64,000 nt of DNA, taken from assembly GCF_011762155.1 (NCBI RefSeq), contig NZ_JAASQL010000007.1:1-64000 (forward strand), in the 5' to 3' direction. Within the stretch, counting starts at the first letter, position 1. The number at the start of each line of letters is the position of its first letter. The notes beneath the pieces are model-generated. The model worked only from the letters and a program-made list of their open reading frames with translations. It ran no database searches and had not been told where the DNA came from. This document shows, piece after piece, positions 26,057-35,148 of the stretch. Position numbers and translations under genes: made by a program. Source of the stretch: Wenyingzhuangia heitensis (lineage in GTDB: Bacteria; Bacteroidota; Bacteroidia; Flavobacteriales; Flavobacteriaceae).

Positions 26057-29000
26057 TTAATTAGTCTTGTTTTCTGCGTTTTTAGATCTGTAAGCAGAGG
26101 GAACGTCATTAAACTGTTTTTTAAAGCAAGACCTAAAATATTTTAAATCGCTAAAGCCAATTTCATAAGCAATTTCAGAAATACTCATAGGAGTTTTTAC
26201 CAACATTTGAGCTGCTTTTTTTAGTTTGATAGTTCTAATAAATTCGGTAATAGATTGATCTGTTAAGGCTTTGGTTTTTCTGTAAACTACAGATCTACTC
26301 ATGTTCATTTTTTGAGTAAATTGGTTTACATTAAAATTATTGTCGTGTAGGTTTTCTTCAATAATATCAATGGCTTTTTTTAAGAATTCTTCATCAGCAG
26401 AAGTACTCACCATTTCTTTAGGTTCTAAAATAATTTCTTTTTTAAACTTAGAAATCAAATTTTTACGTGTATTTAAAATATTCTGAACACGTATTTCTAA
26501 AATAGCAGCATCAAAGGGTTTAGAAATATAGGCATCGGCTCCGGTAGTAAAACCTGTTTTTTGATGTTCTATAGCTGTTTTTGCAGTTAGTAATATAACA
26601 GGAATATGGCTGGTAAGAATGTTTTTCTTAATGTTTTCACACAATTCAAAACCGTCCATTTCTGGCATCATCACATCACTAATCACCAATTCAGGATTTG
26701 TTTTTTTAAGAATTTCCAATCCTATTTTTCCGTTTTCGGCTTCAACAATATTGTAGTTGTGTTCAAAAATTTCTTTTACAAAGTTCCGAACTTCAATATT
26801 GTCTTCTACCACCAAAATGGTTTGTTTGTTAGGGTTGATGTGTTCCTCTTGTTGCAATGATTCTTGCTCTTGTGTTTTTAGATTTTTTTCTAATAAGAAA
26901 GACTTTTCAATATCAATATTGGCTACTTTGTGTGCAATACGTTCTTCTTCTCTTAAATGTTTTTTGCCAAGCGGAACCATTACTTTAAAACAAGTTCCGT
27001 CTTGTTTAGAACTAGTTGCTGTTATTTTTCCGTAATGCAATTCCACCAAATTTTTGGTTAACGCAAGTCCAATTCCTGTCCCTTTTTGTTTTCCTTCTTT
27101 GTCAAACCTATAAAAACGATCAAAAATTGAATCTAAATTTTGTGAAGGAATTACCTCTCCGTAATTGATGATTTTAATGGTGACATATTTTTTAAATTTT
27201 TCATCTTCAAATCCTATTTTAATAGCAATTTTTCCATGTTCCTCATTGTATTTAAAAGCATTGGAAAGTAAGTTGTATAATATTTTTTTCATTTTGATTT
27301 GATCAAACCAAAGTGAAATATTTTCTTGTTCGCTATAAAAATCAAAAGAGTATTGTTTAAAACTAGCCAGTTCATCAAAGGCTTTTTTAATGGTTTTTAC
27401 AAAATCTACAATATTAGATTCCGATGCATACAACTGCAATTTACCAGATTCACTTTTTCTAAAATCTAGTAATTGATTGATTAACTCTAACAACATATTT
27501 GCATTGGTGTGCATAATTTTATGTTGTTTTTGAATTTCTATATTTCCCAAATTATTTTTAATCATACGTTGTAACGGACCAATAATTAGCGTAAGAGGGG
27601 TTCTAAAATCATGAGAAATATTAGTGAACATGGTTAGTTTTAACTGATTGATTTCCTCCAAACGTTCTTTGTCTAGTTTCTCTTGTTTTAACTCGTTTCT
27701 TTCTTTAATTCTAATAATGATAATGCGTTGTATAAACAACAACAAAGTGAATAGGAGTAAGGTGTAGATGGTGTAAGCCCACCAAGTTTTCCATGGAGCG
27801 GGTAATATGGTTAACTGAATATTTTTACCCGTAACATTCCATAAATTGTTGCTATTGGCTGCCTTTACTTTAAAGGTGTAGGTTCCGCTATCTAAATTGG
27901 TATAAGTGGCTCTTTTGTTTTGTCCTACATATTTCCATTCAGTATCAAAACCCTCTAATTTATAAGCAAACTGATTTTTTTCAGCTTGAGAAAAACTCAA
28001 AGCCGTATAATCTACCTGAATGTCATTTTGATTGTGTTTTAAATCAATCTTAAAATTAGGATTGGTAATGTTAATGTAGTTTTTGTTGTTTATGTTAATT
28101 CCATAAATATCAACAGGAGGCACAAAGTTATTTTTAATAATTTCTTTTGGGTTAAAAATGTTTAGTCCGTTGGTACCACCAAACATTAATACTCCATTTT
28201 TTCCTTTAGAGTAGGCTCCGTAATTAAACTCTCTACCTTGCAAACCATCAGGTTCTAAGTAATTTTCAATTTCATTACCTTCAATCGTTAAACTACTAAT
28301 TCCACTATTGGTACTCATCCATATTTTGCCATCATTGCCAGAAATAATTCCATAAATTACTTCGCTCAACAACCCTTCTGCAATACTAAATTTGGTTGTA
28401 ATGTTTTTGGTTACATCAACTTTGTAAAGACCTTTTCCTTCGGTACCTATCCATATTTTTTTTTGATGTACTAAAATACAGTTTACAGATTTTGGAATAA
28501 ACGTTTTTGAGTTCTCGTTATTTAAAAACGTTACCTTATGTGTAAGCGTGTTAATTTTTTCAACTCCTCCCAATCCTCCAATTAAAATTTCATTTGCTTT
28601 GTCTGACTTAGAAATACATTTAATAGAGTTTAAGTAATTGGATATTTTTTTAATTGTTTTGTTGGTTGTGTTGTAAACAAAAAGTCCTTTTGCCAAAGTT
28701 CCAATCCATATATTTTGCTGTTCGTCTTGGTACAAACTTAAAATTCTACATTCCTCTAAATAAGTTCCATCACTTAAAATAGGATTCACTTTGTTAAATA
28801 AAAATGGCTTTTTTTGAATGTTGGTATAAAACAAGCCTTTGTCGTGCGTACCAATCCATAATTGATGATGTTTGTCTAATAAAAGTGCTTTTATATTGTT
28901 AGAGCCTAAAGAGTTTGGGTTTTTAGAATTGTATTTATAGTAGGTAAATGCATCTTTACTTTTGTTATAATAGTTTAAACCACCCCCTTCTGTTCCTACA

Positions 29001-30145
29001 AATAAGTTTCCATTATCTAGTTCAATAATGGAGCTAACTACACTGTAATTTAGCATTTTGTGACTAGTTCCGTAGGCTATTTGTTTAAACGTCTGAAAGT
29101 TGTAATCAAAATGATTGACACCACCAGCCCAAGTACCAATCCACATGTCTCCACGGTTGTCTCTAGTAATGTTGTAAATGGAATTCTGACTCAAACTCCC
29201 CAACCGGTTAGGGTCATTTACAAATTGTTTTACTTTGGTTCTTTGTGAATTTAGAATGTACAAACCGGTGTAACTACCTATCCATAAATTTCCGTCAACA
29301 TCTTCGTTAAAAGTTCTAACGGGGCTTGTAATGTTGTACGGAGCATCTACAAATTTATGCTGTTTGGCATCCCAAGTTGCCAATCCGTTTTCGTAACCCA
29401 ACCAAATTTTGTTCCTAGTATCCTGATAGATTTTTGGTGCATTGTTATGATGAGGTTCCGAATTGGAGTCATTAGGATATTGATACAATTCAACTTTGTG
29501 AAGATCTAAATTGTATTTGATAATTTTTTTGGGAGTACAAAGCCAAATAAAACCGTCTTTGGTTTTGTAGGCAGCTCTTATTTGATTGAATTTGATTTTA
29601 TTACCAATATCTTTAGGCAATGCCTTTGATTTTTTATTTTCAACATCAACCAAAGTGATATTTTTGTTGGTGGTAATCCATAGCGTTTTATCATCAACCT
29701 GAGCTATGTTCCAAACATTATTATCTGTTAAAAAGTTGTTAGGATGATTTTTTTGATAACGGATAAAATTTCGCTCTTTAGGATTGTATAGGTTCAATCC
29801 ATCTGTGGTACCTACCCAAATATTTCTGTTACTGTCTTCAAAAACAGAAGTGACCCAGCTGTGGCTAAGGCTTGTTGTATCTTCAGAATTGTGTCTAAAA
29901 ACAATAACATCTGTTCCATCAAACATGTTTAAACCATCTCTGGTTCCAAACCATAAATATCCTTTAGAATCTTGTATTATAGAGGTAACCGATCTCTGAG
30001 AAAGTCCCTCTTTGATAGACAAATGCTTAAAACGAAGATCTTCTAGTTTGTCAAAAGCAGTTTGTGCAAAGGTGTGATTTTGAAAAAATAAAATTCCAAA
30101 AATCAACAAAATAATACGAGATAAAAAAGAAGTGTTTAACGTCAT
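26057..30145 (-). CDS. Hybrid two-component system regulator (HTCS)
   Basis: This 1362-residue protein combines sensor, kinase, receiver and transcription factor. In order: signal peptide (about 1-27); two seven-bladed propellers of Reg_prop repeats (YLWFGTRDGLN, NIWVGTTDGLN and so on, about 35-700); Y_Y_Y domain (about 705-785); membrane helix (WWAYTIYTLLLF, about 795); histidine kinase with ISHDFRTPLTL (phospho-His about 843) and GTGIGLALTK (about 1023); receiver with DVMMPEMDGF (phospho-Asp about 1158); and AraC-type DNA-binding domain (about 1265-1355). Periplasmic binding of a PUL oligosaccharide, typically a lyase product, drives transcription. It is encoded 3 nt after lacI and 201 nt upstream of the operon it presumably controls. 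Confidence 0.95.
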   Translation of the reverse strand: MTLNTSFLSRIILLIFGILFFQNHTFAQTAFDKLEDLRFKHLSIKEGLSQRSVTSIIQDSKGYLWFGTRDGLNMFDGTDVIVFRHNSEDTTSLSHSWVTSVFEDSNRNIWVGTTDGLNLYNPKERNFIRYQKNHPNNFLTDNNVWNIAQVDDKTLWITTNKNITLVDVENKKSKALPKDIGNKIKFNQIRAAYKTKDGFIWLCTPKKIIKYNLDLHKVELYQYPNDSNSEPHHNNAPKIYQDTRNKIWLGYENGLATWDAKQHKFVDAPYNITSPVRTFNEDVDGNLWIGSYTGLYILNSQRTKVKQFVNDPNRLGSLSQNSIYNITRDNRGDMWIGTWAGGVNHFDYNFQTFKQIAYGTSHKMLNYSVVSSIIELDNGNLFVGTEGGGLNYYNKSKDAFTYYKYNSKNPNSLGSNNIKALLLDKHHQLWIGTHDKGLFYTNIQKKPFLFNKVNPILSDGTYLEECRILSLYQDEQQNIWIGTLAKGLFVYNTTNKTIKKISNYLNSIKCISKSDKANEILIGGLGGVEKINTLTHKVTFLNNENSKTFIPKSVNCILVHQKKIWIGTEGKGLYKVDVTKNITTKFSIAEGLLSEVIYGIISGNDGKIWMSTNSGISSLTIEGNEIENYLEPDGLQGREFNYGAYSKGKNGVLMFGGTNGLNIFNPKEIIKNNFVPPVDIYGININNKNYINITNPNFKIDLKHNQNDIQVDYTALSFSQAEKNQFAYKLEGFDTEWKYVGQNKRATYTNLDSGTYTFKVKAANSNNLWNVTGKNIQLTILPAPWKTWWAYTIYTLLLFTLLLFIQRIIIIRIKERNELKQEKLDKERLEEINQLKLTMFTNISHDFRTPLTLIIGPLQRMIKNNLGNIEIQKQHKIMHTNANMLLELINQLLDFRKSESGKLQLYASESNIVDFVKTIKKAFDELASFKQYSFDFYSEQENISLWFDQIKMKKILYNLLSNAFKYNEEHGKIAIKIGFEDEKFKKYVTIKIINYGEVIPSQNLDSIFDRFYRFDKEGKQKGTGIGLALTKNLVELHYGKITATSSKQDGTCFKVMVPLGKKHLREEERIAHKVANIDIEKSFLLEKNLKTQEQESLQQEEHINPNKQTILVVEDNIEVRNFVKEIFEHNYNIVEAENGKIGLEILKKTNPELVISDVMMPEMDGFELCENIKKNILTSHIPVILLTAKTAIEHQKTGFTTGADAYISKPFDAAILEIRVQNILNTRKNLISKFKKEIILEPKEMVSTSADEEFLKKAIDIIEENLHDNNFNVNQFTQKMNMSRSVVYRKTKALTDQSITEFIRTIKLKKAAQMLVKTPMSISEIAYEIGFSDLKYFRSCFKKQFNDVPSAYRSKNAENKTN

Positions 30146-30148
30146 AAA

Positions 30149-31156
30149 TTAAGAATTTCTAACAATCAATTCGGTTGGTAAAACTTTAGATTGATGTTGA
30201 CCGTTTACATCTTTCTTTTCAATTAAATCTATCAATTGAGAACAAGCAATGGTTCCCATTTCAAAATCGGGTTGATTAATAGTGGTTAAATTAGGTTCTA
30301 TTACCGCAGAAATAGGATCGTTGTTAAAACCTACTACAGAAATATCTTCAGGAATTCTAATTCCATTGGCTTTTAAGTATTGCATGGCACCAATGGCTGA
30401 TGTGTCATTTGAGGCATAAATACCATCTATATTTCCAAGTTTTAGAATTTTTTTTGCAAACTCAACTCCATCATTTTCAGATAATTTAGCCTCAAAAATA
30501 TAATCTTCGTTTACAGGAATATTGTGTTTTTTTAATGCCGCTATATAACCTTCTTTACGGTTTTTGTACAAAGCTATTTTCTGAATTCCAGAAAAATGAA
30601 CAATATTTTTACAGCCTTTACTAATTAAATGTTGCGTGGCCACAAAGCTAGCTTCAAAATCATTAATAGTAATAGAAGCAAAGTTTTTTAAAGGGACAGG
30701 TCTGTCATAAAAGACAATAGGACCTCCATTGTTTTTAAAATTTTCTAAATGATCATAGTCTGTGGTTTCCATAGAAATTGAAATTAACAAACCATCTACA
30801 CGGTTAGAGAGAAAAGTAGAAACTAATTTTTGTTCACGTTCAAAACTTTCAAAACTTTGACCAATTACTACATTATAACCTGCAATATATGCTCGTTCCT
30901 CAATACCAGAAATTACCGAAGAAAAGAAGTTTCTAGAAATTCTAGGCACTATAATTCCAATGGTATTTGTTTTGTTGGTTCTTAAATTAGATGCCAATGT
31001 GTTTTTTTGATACCCTAATTCTTTAGCTTTTTTTAAGATTAAATCTTTGGTTTTTTTAGATACCCTAGGGCTGTTGTTTAAAGCTCTAGAAACCGTTGAA
31101 CTGTTAATGTTTAACGCTTTAGAAATATCGTGTATGGTTGGTTTTGAGTTTTTCAT
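30149..31156 (-). CDS. LacI-family transcriptional repressor
   Basis: This 335-residue protein has an N-terminal LacI helix-turn-helix (TIHDISKALNINSSTVSRAL, about residues 6-25, with hinge VSKKTKDLILKKAKELGY) and a periplasmic-binding-protein-like effector domain (IGIIVPRISRNFFSSV onward). It is transcribed divergently from kduI, and a 34-bp palindrome with a central CG covers both promoters. It therefore probably represses kduI-kduD and itself, with a uronate intermediate as the likely inducer (inferred). The HTCS gene follows after 3 nt. In this way the intracellular catabolite could also set the level of the sensor. Confidence 0.93.
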   Translation of the reverse strand: MKNSKPTIHDISKALNINSSTVSRALNNSPRVSKKTKDLILKKAKELGYQKNTLASNLRTNKTNTIGIIVPRISRNFFSSVISGIEERAYIAGYNVVIGQSFESFEREQKLVSTFLSNRVDGLLISISMETTDYDHLENFKNNGGPIVFYDRPVPLKNFASITINDFEASFVATQHLISKGCKNIVHFSGIQKIALYKNRKEGYIAALKKHNIPVNEDYIFEAKLSENDGVEFAKKILKLGNIDGIYASNDTSAIGAMQYLKANGIRIPEDISVVGFNNDPISAVIEPNLTTINQPDFEMGTIACSQLIDLIEKKDVNGQHQSKVLPTELIVRNS

Positions 31157-31202
31157 ATAAAATTTATAGTCACGTAAATGTACTACCGAAACTAATCATC
31201 AA

Positions 31203-31267
31203 CAAATATATAAATTCAAATTTTAAAAATACAATCGATTGTATTTTTAAAATATTTATTACATTTA
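31203..31267. promoter_or_regulatory. Divergent lacI/kduI promoters
   Basis: Leftward for lacI: TTG at 31234-31232 and TATATTTG at 31210-31203, 21-nt spacer. Rightward for kduI: TTG at 31239-31241 and TACATTTA at 31260-31267 (one mismatch), 18-nt spacer. Both -33 elements lie inside the palindrome at 31220-31253. Confidence 0.65.
31220..31253. promoter_or_regulatory. 34-bp perfect palindrome, probable LacI operator
   Basis: The sequence is perfectly self-complementary over 34 bp, centred between 31236 and 31237, with core ATACAATCGATTGTAT. A central CG flanked by symmetric half-sites is typical of LacI-family operators, where hinge helices enter the minor groove. Its position over both divergent promoters supports repression of both genes. 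Confidence 0.75.
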
Positions 31268-31294
31268 CCAAAAAATGATCAAAAGTGTAACATT

Positions 31295-32137
31295 ATGAAC
31301 AAAAACGTAGAAACAAGATATGCTGCTTCGCCAAGAGAAGTTAAGCAAATGGACACACAAGAATTAAGAGATGAGTTCTTGATAGAAAAATTATTTATTA
31401 GCAATGAGGTAAAGTTGGTGTACTCGCATTACGATAGATATATTATAGGAGGAGTGATGCCTGTAGATAAAACAATTCCTTTAGAAGTAGTAGATGCCTT
31501 AAAAGCAAATTACTTTTTAGAAAGACGTGAATTGGGAATTATTAACGTAGGTGGAAAAGGATCTGTAGAAGTAGACGGAACTGCTTATGAATTGAATCAT
31601 AAAGAAGCTTTGTATGTAGGTAGCGGAAACAAAGAAATAAACTTTGTAAGTGCTGTAGCATCAGAACCTGCAAAATTCTACATAAACTCTACACCAGCAC
31701 ACAAATCTTTTCCAGTTAAAAAAATTGGTTTGGATGACGTGGAAGTAACTGAGTTAGGTTCTTTAGAAACGGCCAATGCAAGAACCATTCGTAAATACAT
31801 TGTAAATAGTGTGGTAGACGTTTGTCAATTACAAATGGGAATGACTACGTTAAAAGAAGGAAGTGTTTGGAACACCATGCCAGCTCACGTTCACGACAGA
31901 AGAATGGAAATTTATTTCTACATAGACGTTCCTCAAGATCAAGCAGTATGTCATTTTATGGGACAACCTACAGAAACAAGACATATTTGGATGGCCAATG
32001 AACAAGCTGTTATTTCTCCACCATGGTCTATTCACTCAGGATCTGGAACTTGTGCTTACACTTTTGTGTGGGGTATGGCAGGAGAAAATTTAGATTATAG
32101 TGACATGGATATGTGCAAAATCAATGAGTTAAGATAA
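31295..32137 (+). CDS. kduI: 5-dehydro-4-deoxy-D-glucuronate isomerase
   Basis: This 280-residue protein has the usual KduI length and start (ETRYAASPREVKQMDTQELR). The cupin metal site is seen in MPAHVHDRRMEIYFYID (about residues 191-207, with HxH and Glu), and a further His lies in PWSIHSGSGT (about 245). The enzyme converts 5-keto-4-deoxyuronate, the open form of the unsaturated uronic acid released by GH88, to 2,5-diketo-3-deoxygluconate in the cytoplasm. It is first in a rightward unit with kduD 38 nt downstream, under the probable LacI operator. Confidence 0.96.
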   Translation: MNKNVETRYAASPREVKQMDTQELRDEFLIEKLFISNEVKLVYSHYDRYIIGGVMPVDKTIPLEVVDALKANYFLERRELGIINVGGKGSVEVDGTAYELNHKEALYVGSGNKEINFVSAVASEPAKFYINSTPAHKSFPVKKIGLDDVEVTELGSLETANARTIRKYIVNSVVDVCQLQMGMTTLKEGSVWNTMPAHVHDRRMEIYFYIDVPQDQAVCHFMGQPTETRHIWMANEQAVISPPWSIHSGSGTCAYTFVWGMAGENLDYSDMDMCKINELR

Positions 32138-32175
32138 CATCAACCAAACCAAAAATAAACCAAAACCAAAAATAA

Positions 32176-32967
32176 ATGTCAATTAACTTATTTGATTTAA
32201 CAGGAAAAACCGCATTGGTAACAGGAGCAGTGCACGGATTAGGAATGGCCATGGCCAAAGGATTAGGAAATGCAGGAGCAAAAATTGTTGTAAACGGTTT
32301 GTCTCAAGATGCTATTGATGCTGCAGTAGAAGAGTACAAAGCTTGTGGCTTAGATGCTTACGGTTATGTTTTTGATGTAACAGATGAAGCAGCTGTGATT
32401 AAAGGAATTAAAACCATTGAAGCAGAAGTAGCACCTATTGATATCTTGATTAACAATGCAGGTATCATTAAAAGAACTCCTATGATTGACATGGAAGTTG
32501 CTGATTTTACTGCTGTTATAAATGTAGATTTAATTTCGCCTTTTATTGTTTCTAAAAATGTAGCCAAAGGAATGATTGAAAGAGGAGGAGGAAAAATTAT
32601 CAATATTTGTTCTATGATGAGCGAGTTGGGTAGAGACTCTGTAAGTGCTTATGCTGCTGCCAAAGGTGGTTTAAAAATGTTAACCAAGAACATGGCAACA
32701 GAATGGGCTAAGTACAACATTCAGACTAACGGAATTGGACCAGGATATTTTGCAACGAGTCAAACGGCACCTATTCGAGTAGATGGACATCCTTTTAATG
32801 AATTTATCATTAATAGAACCCCAGCTGCTAGATGGGGAGATCCAGAAGATTTGCAAGGAGCTGCTGTTTTTTTAAGTTCAAAAGCAAGTGATTTTGTAAA
32901 TGGACATGTGGTCTATGTTGATGGTGGAATTTTAGCTACTATTGGTAAACCCTCTAACGAAAATTAA
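32176..32967 (+). CDS. kduD: 2-dehydro-3-deoxy-D-gluconate 5-dehydrogenase (SDR family)
   Basis: This 263-residue short-chain dehydrogenase has the NAD-binding motif TGAVHGLGMAMA (about residues 17-28), NNAG (about 92-95), and catalytic Ser and YAAAK (about 158-162). Together with kduI immediately upstream this identifies KduD, which reduces 2,5-diketo-3-deoxygluconate to 2-keto-3-deoxygluconate (KDG). The later KDG kinase and aldolase genes are not in the window. The following lipoprotein gene starts 4 nt downstream, so all three probably form one operon. Confidence 0.93.
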   Translation: MSINLFDLTGKTALVTGAVHGLGMAMAKGLGNAGAKIVVNGLSQDAIDAAVEEYKACGLDAYGYVFDVTDEAAVIKGIKTIEAEVAPIDILINNAGIIKRTPMIDMEVADFTAVINVDLISPFIVSKNVAKGMIERGGGKIINICSMMSELGRDSVSAYAAAKGGLKMLTKNMATEWAKYNIQTNGIGPGYFATSQTAPIRVDGHPFNEFIINRTPAARWGDPEDLQGAAVFLSSKASDFVNGHVVYVDGGILATIGKPSNEN

Positions 32968-32971
32968 TTTT

Positions 32972-34138
32972 ATGTTACGTACAATAAATAAAATAGGAGT
33001 CTTTTTATTGTTTGTTTGTTTCTTGTCTTGCAAGAAACAAACAAACATTGTTGTTAAAAATACATTGGATGTTCCTCGTTCTTCTGAGAATGTGGTCTTA
33101 ACTAAAGCATTTTTACAAGTAGAAAGTCTCAAAAATATAGGAATAAAAAATACAACTACAGAAAAATTAGAAGTTGTGCAATTGGTAGATGTTGATGGAG
33201 ATGGAAAAATGGACGAATTGTTATTTCAGCCCAAAGTAGAAAGTAATTCTAAAACAACTTATGCTGTAGTCACGGTTACAGAGCAAGAACAACCCAATTC
33301 TGAAGAATGGTGTTACTCAAGATTTGTTCCAGAACGTACCGATGATTATACGTGGGAAAATGACAAAGTTGCTTTTAGAATGTATGGACCGACTGCTCAA
33401 AAAATGATAGAAGATAGAGTTCCTGGGGGTACACTCTCTAGTGGAATAGATGGTTGGTTAAAAAGAGTTTCGTATCCAATTATCAACAAATGGTATGCAG
33501 AAAATGACGAACATCCTGGGGCTTATCATAAAGACACGGGAGAAGGTTTAGATAATTTTCATGTTGGAGTAAGTAGAGGAATAGGAGGGTTGGCAATCAA
33601 AGGAAAAGACACGTATCATTTTTCTAAGAATTATACAGCATGGAAAACCATTACAACAGGACCTTTAAGAACTTCTTTCTATTTAAAATTTGCTGATTGG
33701 AAAGTAGAAGATCAAACGGTTACAGAGTATAAAATCATCACACTAGACAAGGGAAGTAATTTATCTAAAATAGAAACTTTTATTACCGGTGCAGATAAAG
33801 TTTCAGTAGGTTTAACACTACACGATCAAAAAGGAAAAGTTGATGTTAACCAAGAACAAGGTTGGATGAGTTATTGGGAGCCTTTACAAGATTCTGAAAT
33901 AGGAACTGGAATTGTAATCAATGATAATGATTTTTTAGGGCAAGAAACCTATATAGTAGAAGAAAAAGATTTGTGTAATGCCTATGCACATGTAAAAGTT
34001 AATAACAATAAAGTTACTCACTACGCAGGATTTGGATGGAAAAAAGCAGGTGAGTTTACCACAGCAGCAAAGTGGAAAGCGTATTTAAAAGATTTTAAAA
34101 ACAAATTAGAACATCCTTTGCTAGTAGAACTTAAATAA
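32972..34138 (+). CDS. DUF4861 family lipoprotein
   Basis: The protein has 388 residues from the ATG at 32972, 4 nt after kduD; an in-frame ATG at 32942 would overlap kduD and spoil the signal. The lipoprotein signal is LLFVCFLSC. The rest resembles DUF4861: an early DVDGDGKMDELLFQP segment, WENDKVAFRMYGPTAQK, a HKDTGEGLDNFHVGVSRGIGG block rich in potential catalytic residues, and a C-terminal YAGFGWKKAGEF. DUF4861 genes recur in PULs for uronate-containing polymers, but I know no established activity. An operon with kduI-kduD suggests a periplasmic step on uronic acid oligomers or monomers. A glycoside hydrolase-like role is speculation. Confidence 0.75.
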   Translation: MLRTINKIGVFLLFVCFLSCKKQTNIVVKNTLDVPRSSENVVLTKAFLQVESLKNIGIKNTTTEKLEVVQLVDVDGDGKMDELLFQPKVESNSKTTYAVVTVTEQEQPNSEEWCYSRFVPERTDDYTWENDKVAFRMYGPTAQKMIEDRVPGGTLSSGIDGWLKRVSYPIINKWYAENDEHPGAYHKDTGEGLDNFHVGVSRGIGGLAIKGKDTYHFSKNYTAWKTITTGPLRTSFYLKFADWKVEDQTVTEYKIITLDKGSNLSKIETFITGADKVSVGLTLHDQKGKVDVNQEQGWMSYWEPLQDSEIGTGIVINDNDFLGQETYIVEEKDLCNAYAHVKVNNNKVTHYAGFGWKKAGEFTTAAKWKAYLKDFKNKLEHPLLVELK

Positions 34139-34160
34139 TACTTTAGAAAAGAAGTAGAAG

Positions 34161-34194
34161 CCCTCGGAAGAATTTACTGTTCCGAGGGTTTTTT
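34161..34194. terminator. Terminator after the kdu operon
   Basis: CCCTCGGAA (34161-34169) and TTCCGAGGG (34180-34188) form a 9-bp GC-rich stem with a T run to 34194. It lies between the convergent DUF4861 and DUF1961 genes. Confidence 0.88.
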
Positions 34195-34205
34195 ATGGAA
34201 TAAAT

Positions 34206-34982
34206 CTATTCTAATTGCCAAATTTTAAAGTTCTTGTACCTGGCACTTCGGGTATACATGTGTCTTAGTCCAACTCGGCCATAATTGCAATCAGCAAACT
34301 CAGAAACATCCCATTTGCAAATTTTTTGATCAGCAGTATCTTGTTTGTTCTGAATGTGCATTTCAATCTGGCTTTTGTATTTAAAAACTTGAATGTGATA
34401 CGTAAGATTGGTTTTAAAAAGTCCAGTGTTAAAATGATCTCCAGGAACATCGGTGTTTTGTAAACCTATTTGTGTGGGATTGTATCTTCTTAATCGAATG
34501 TAATCATGGTCTCCAGAATATTCTTTAGCAGAAAAAGCAGCATAACTAATATGGTAGGTATGTATGTTGTTAAAGTAAGTTTTCATGTGCGGAACCGTTC
34601 TTTTGTTATTCCATAAAGAAATATCAGTAGGATATTCTTCAGTCCCTTTTCCTGTAGTATGAAAATAAAGAATGTTCACACATCTAGAGGTAGTATCTGT
34701 TTTGGTGTAATCATATTCAATACAAATGTTTCCTTTAAAGCTTTTTTTAGTCCACAAAACGGTATGGCAAGTATCATTTCCATGTTCTGGTCCAGCAATT
34801 AATTCCATTCCTTTTTTAGAATTAACTACTTTAGATTTTGTACCATCTAACATCCAGTTCTGTGTCCAGTTTTGGGTTCCATCATCAGAAAATAAAAGCG
34901 TTTTTTTTTGATAGCTAGATGAATGTTTACAACTTAAAAGTGTTAAAATTAGAATAGAAAAACAAAAGAATATTTTTTTCAT
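34206..34982 (-). CDS. DUF1961 (YesU-like) lipoprotein
   Basis: This 258-residue protein has a lipoprotein signal (LILTLLSC). The remainder looks like DUF1961: a concanavalin-like beta-sandwich with LLFSDDGTQNWTQNWMLDG near the start, CVNILYFHTTGKGTEEYP (about 105-122) and a closing YGRVGLRHMYTRSARYKNF. Bacillus subtilis YesU, in a rhamnogalacturonan cluster, belongs to this family, but its biochemical activity is not established to my knowledge. Here it stands alone on the minus strand next to the uronate genes and a sulfatase. It is probably a periplasmic or surface accessory protein of the PUL. Confidence 0.75.
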   Translation of the reverse strand: MKKIFFCFSILILTLLSCKHSSSYQKKTLLFSDDGTQNWTQNWMLDGTKSKVVNSKKGMELIAGPEHGNDTCHTVLWTKKSFKGNICIEYDYTKTDTTSRCVNILYFHTTGKGTEEYPTDISLWNNKRTVPHMKTYFNNIHTYHISYAAFSAKEYSGDHDYIRLRRYNPTQIGLQNTDVPGDHFNTGLFKTNLTYHIQVFKYKSQIEMHIQNKQDTADQKICKWDVSEFADCNYGRVGLRHMYTRSARYKNFKIWQLE

Positions 34983-35093
34983 TTTGATAGAATTATGAGT
35001 GTAATATAAATATACTTTGTTTTAGCAGATAGAAATAGTATTAAAACAAAGTAGACGAATTTACCCTTTGTATTAGAGCAAAATAGCTCCTAA

Positions 35094-35133
35094 AAACACA
35101 AGCCGCTCCTTGGTTAAGGAACGGCTTGTGTTT
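35094..35133 (-). terminator. Terminator of the second PUL sulfatase gene
   Basis: Bases 35094-35111 pair with 35116-35133 (one C/A mismatch) around a GGTT loop. The leftward transcript ends in a run of five T. It lies 15 nt after the sulfatase stop. Confidence 0.88.
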
Positions 35134-35148
35134 GGAAAAAGAATGAGA

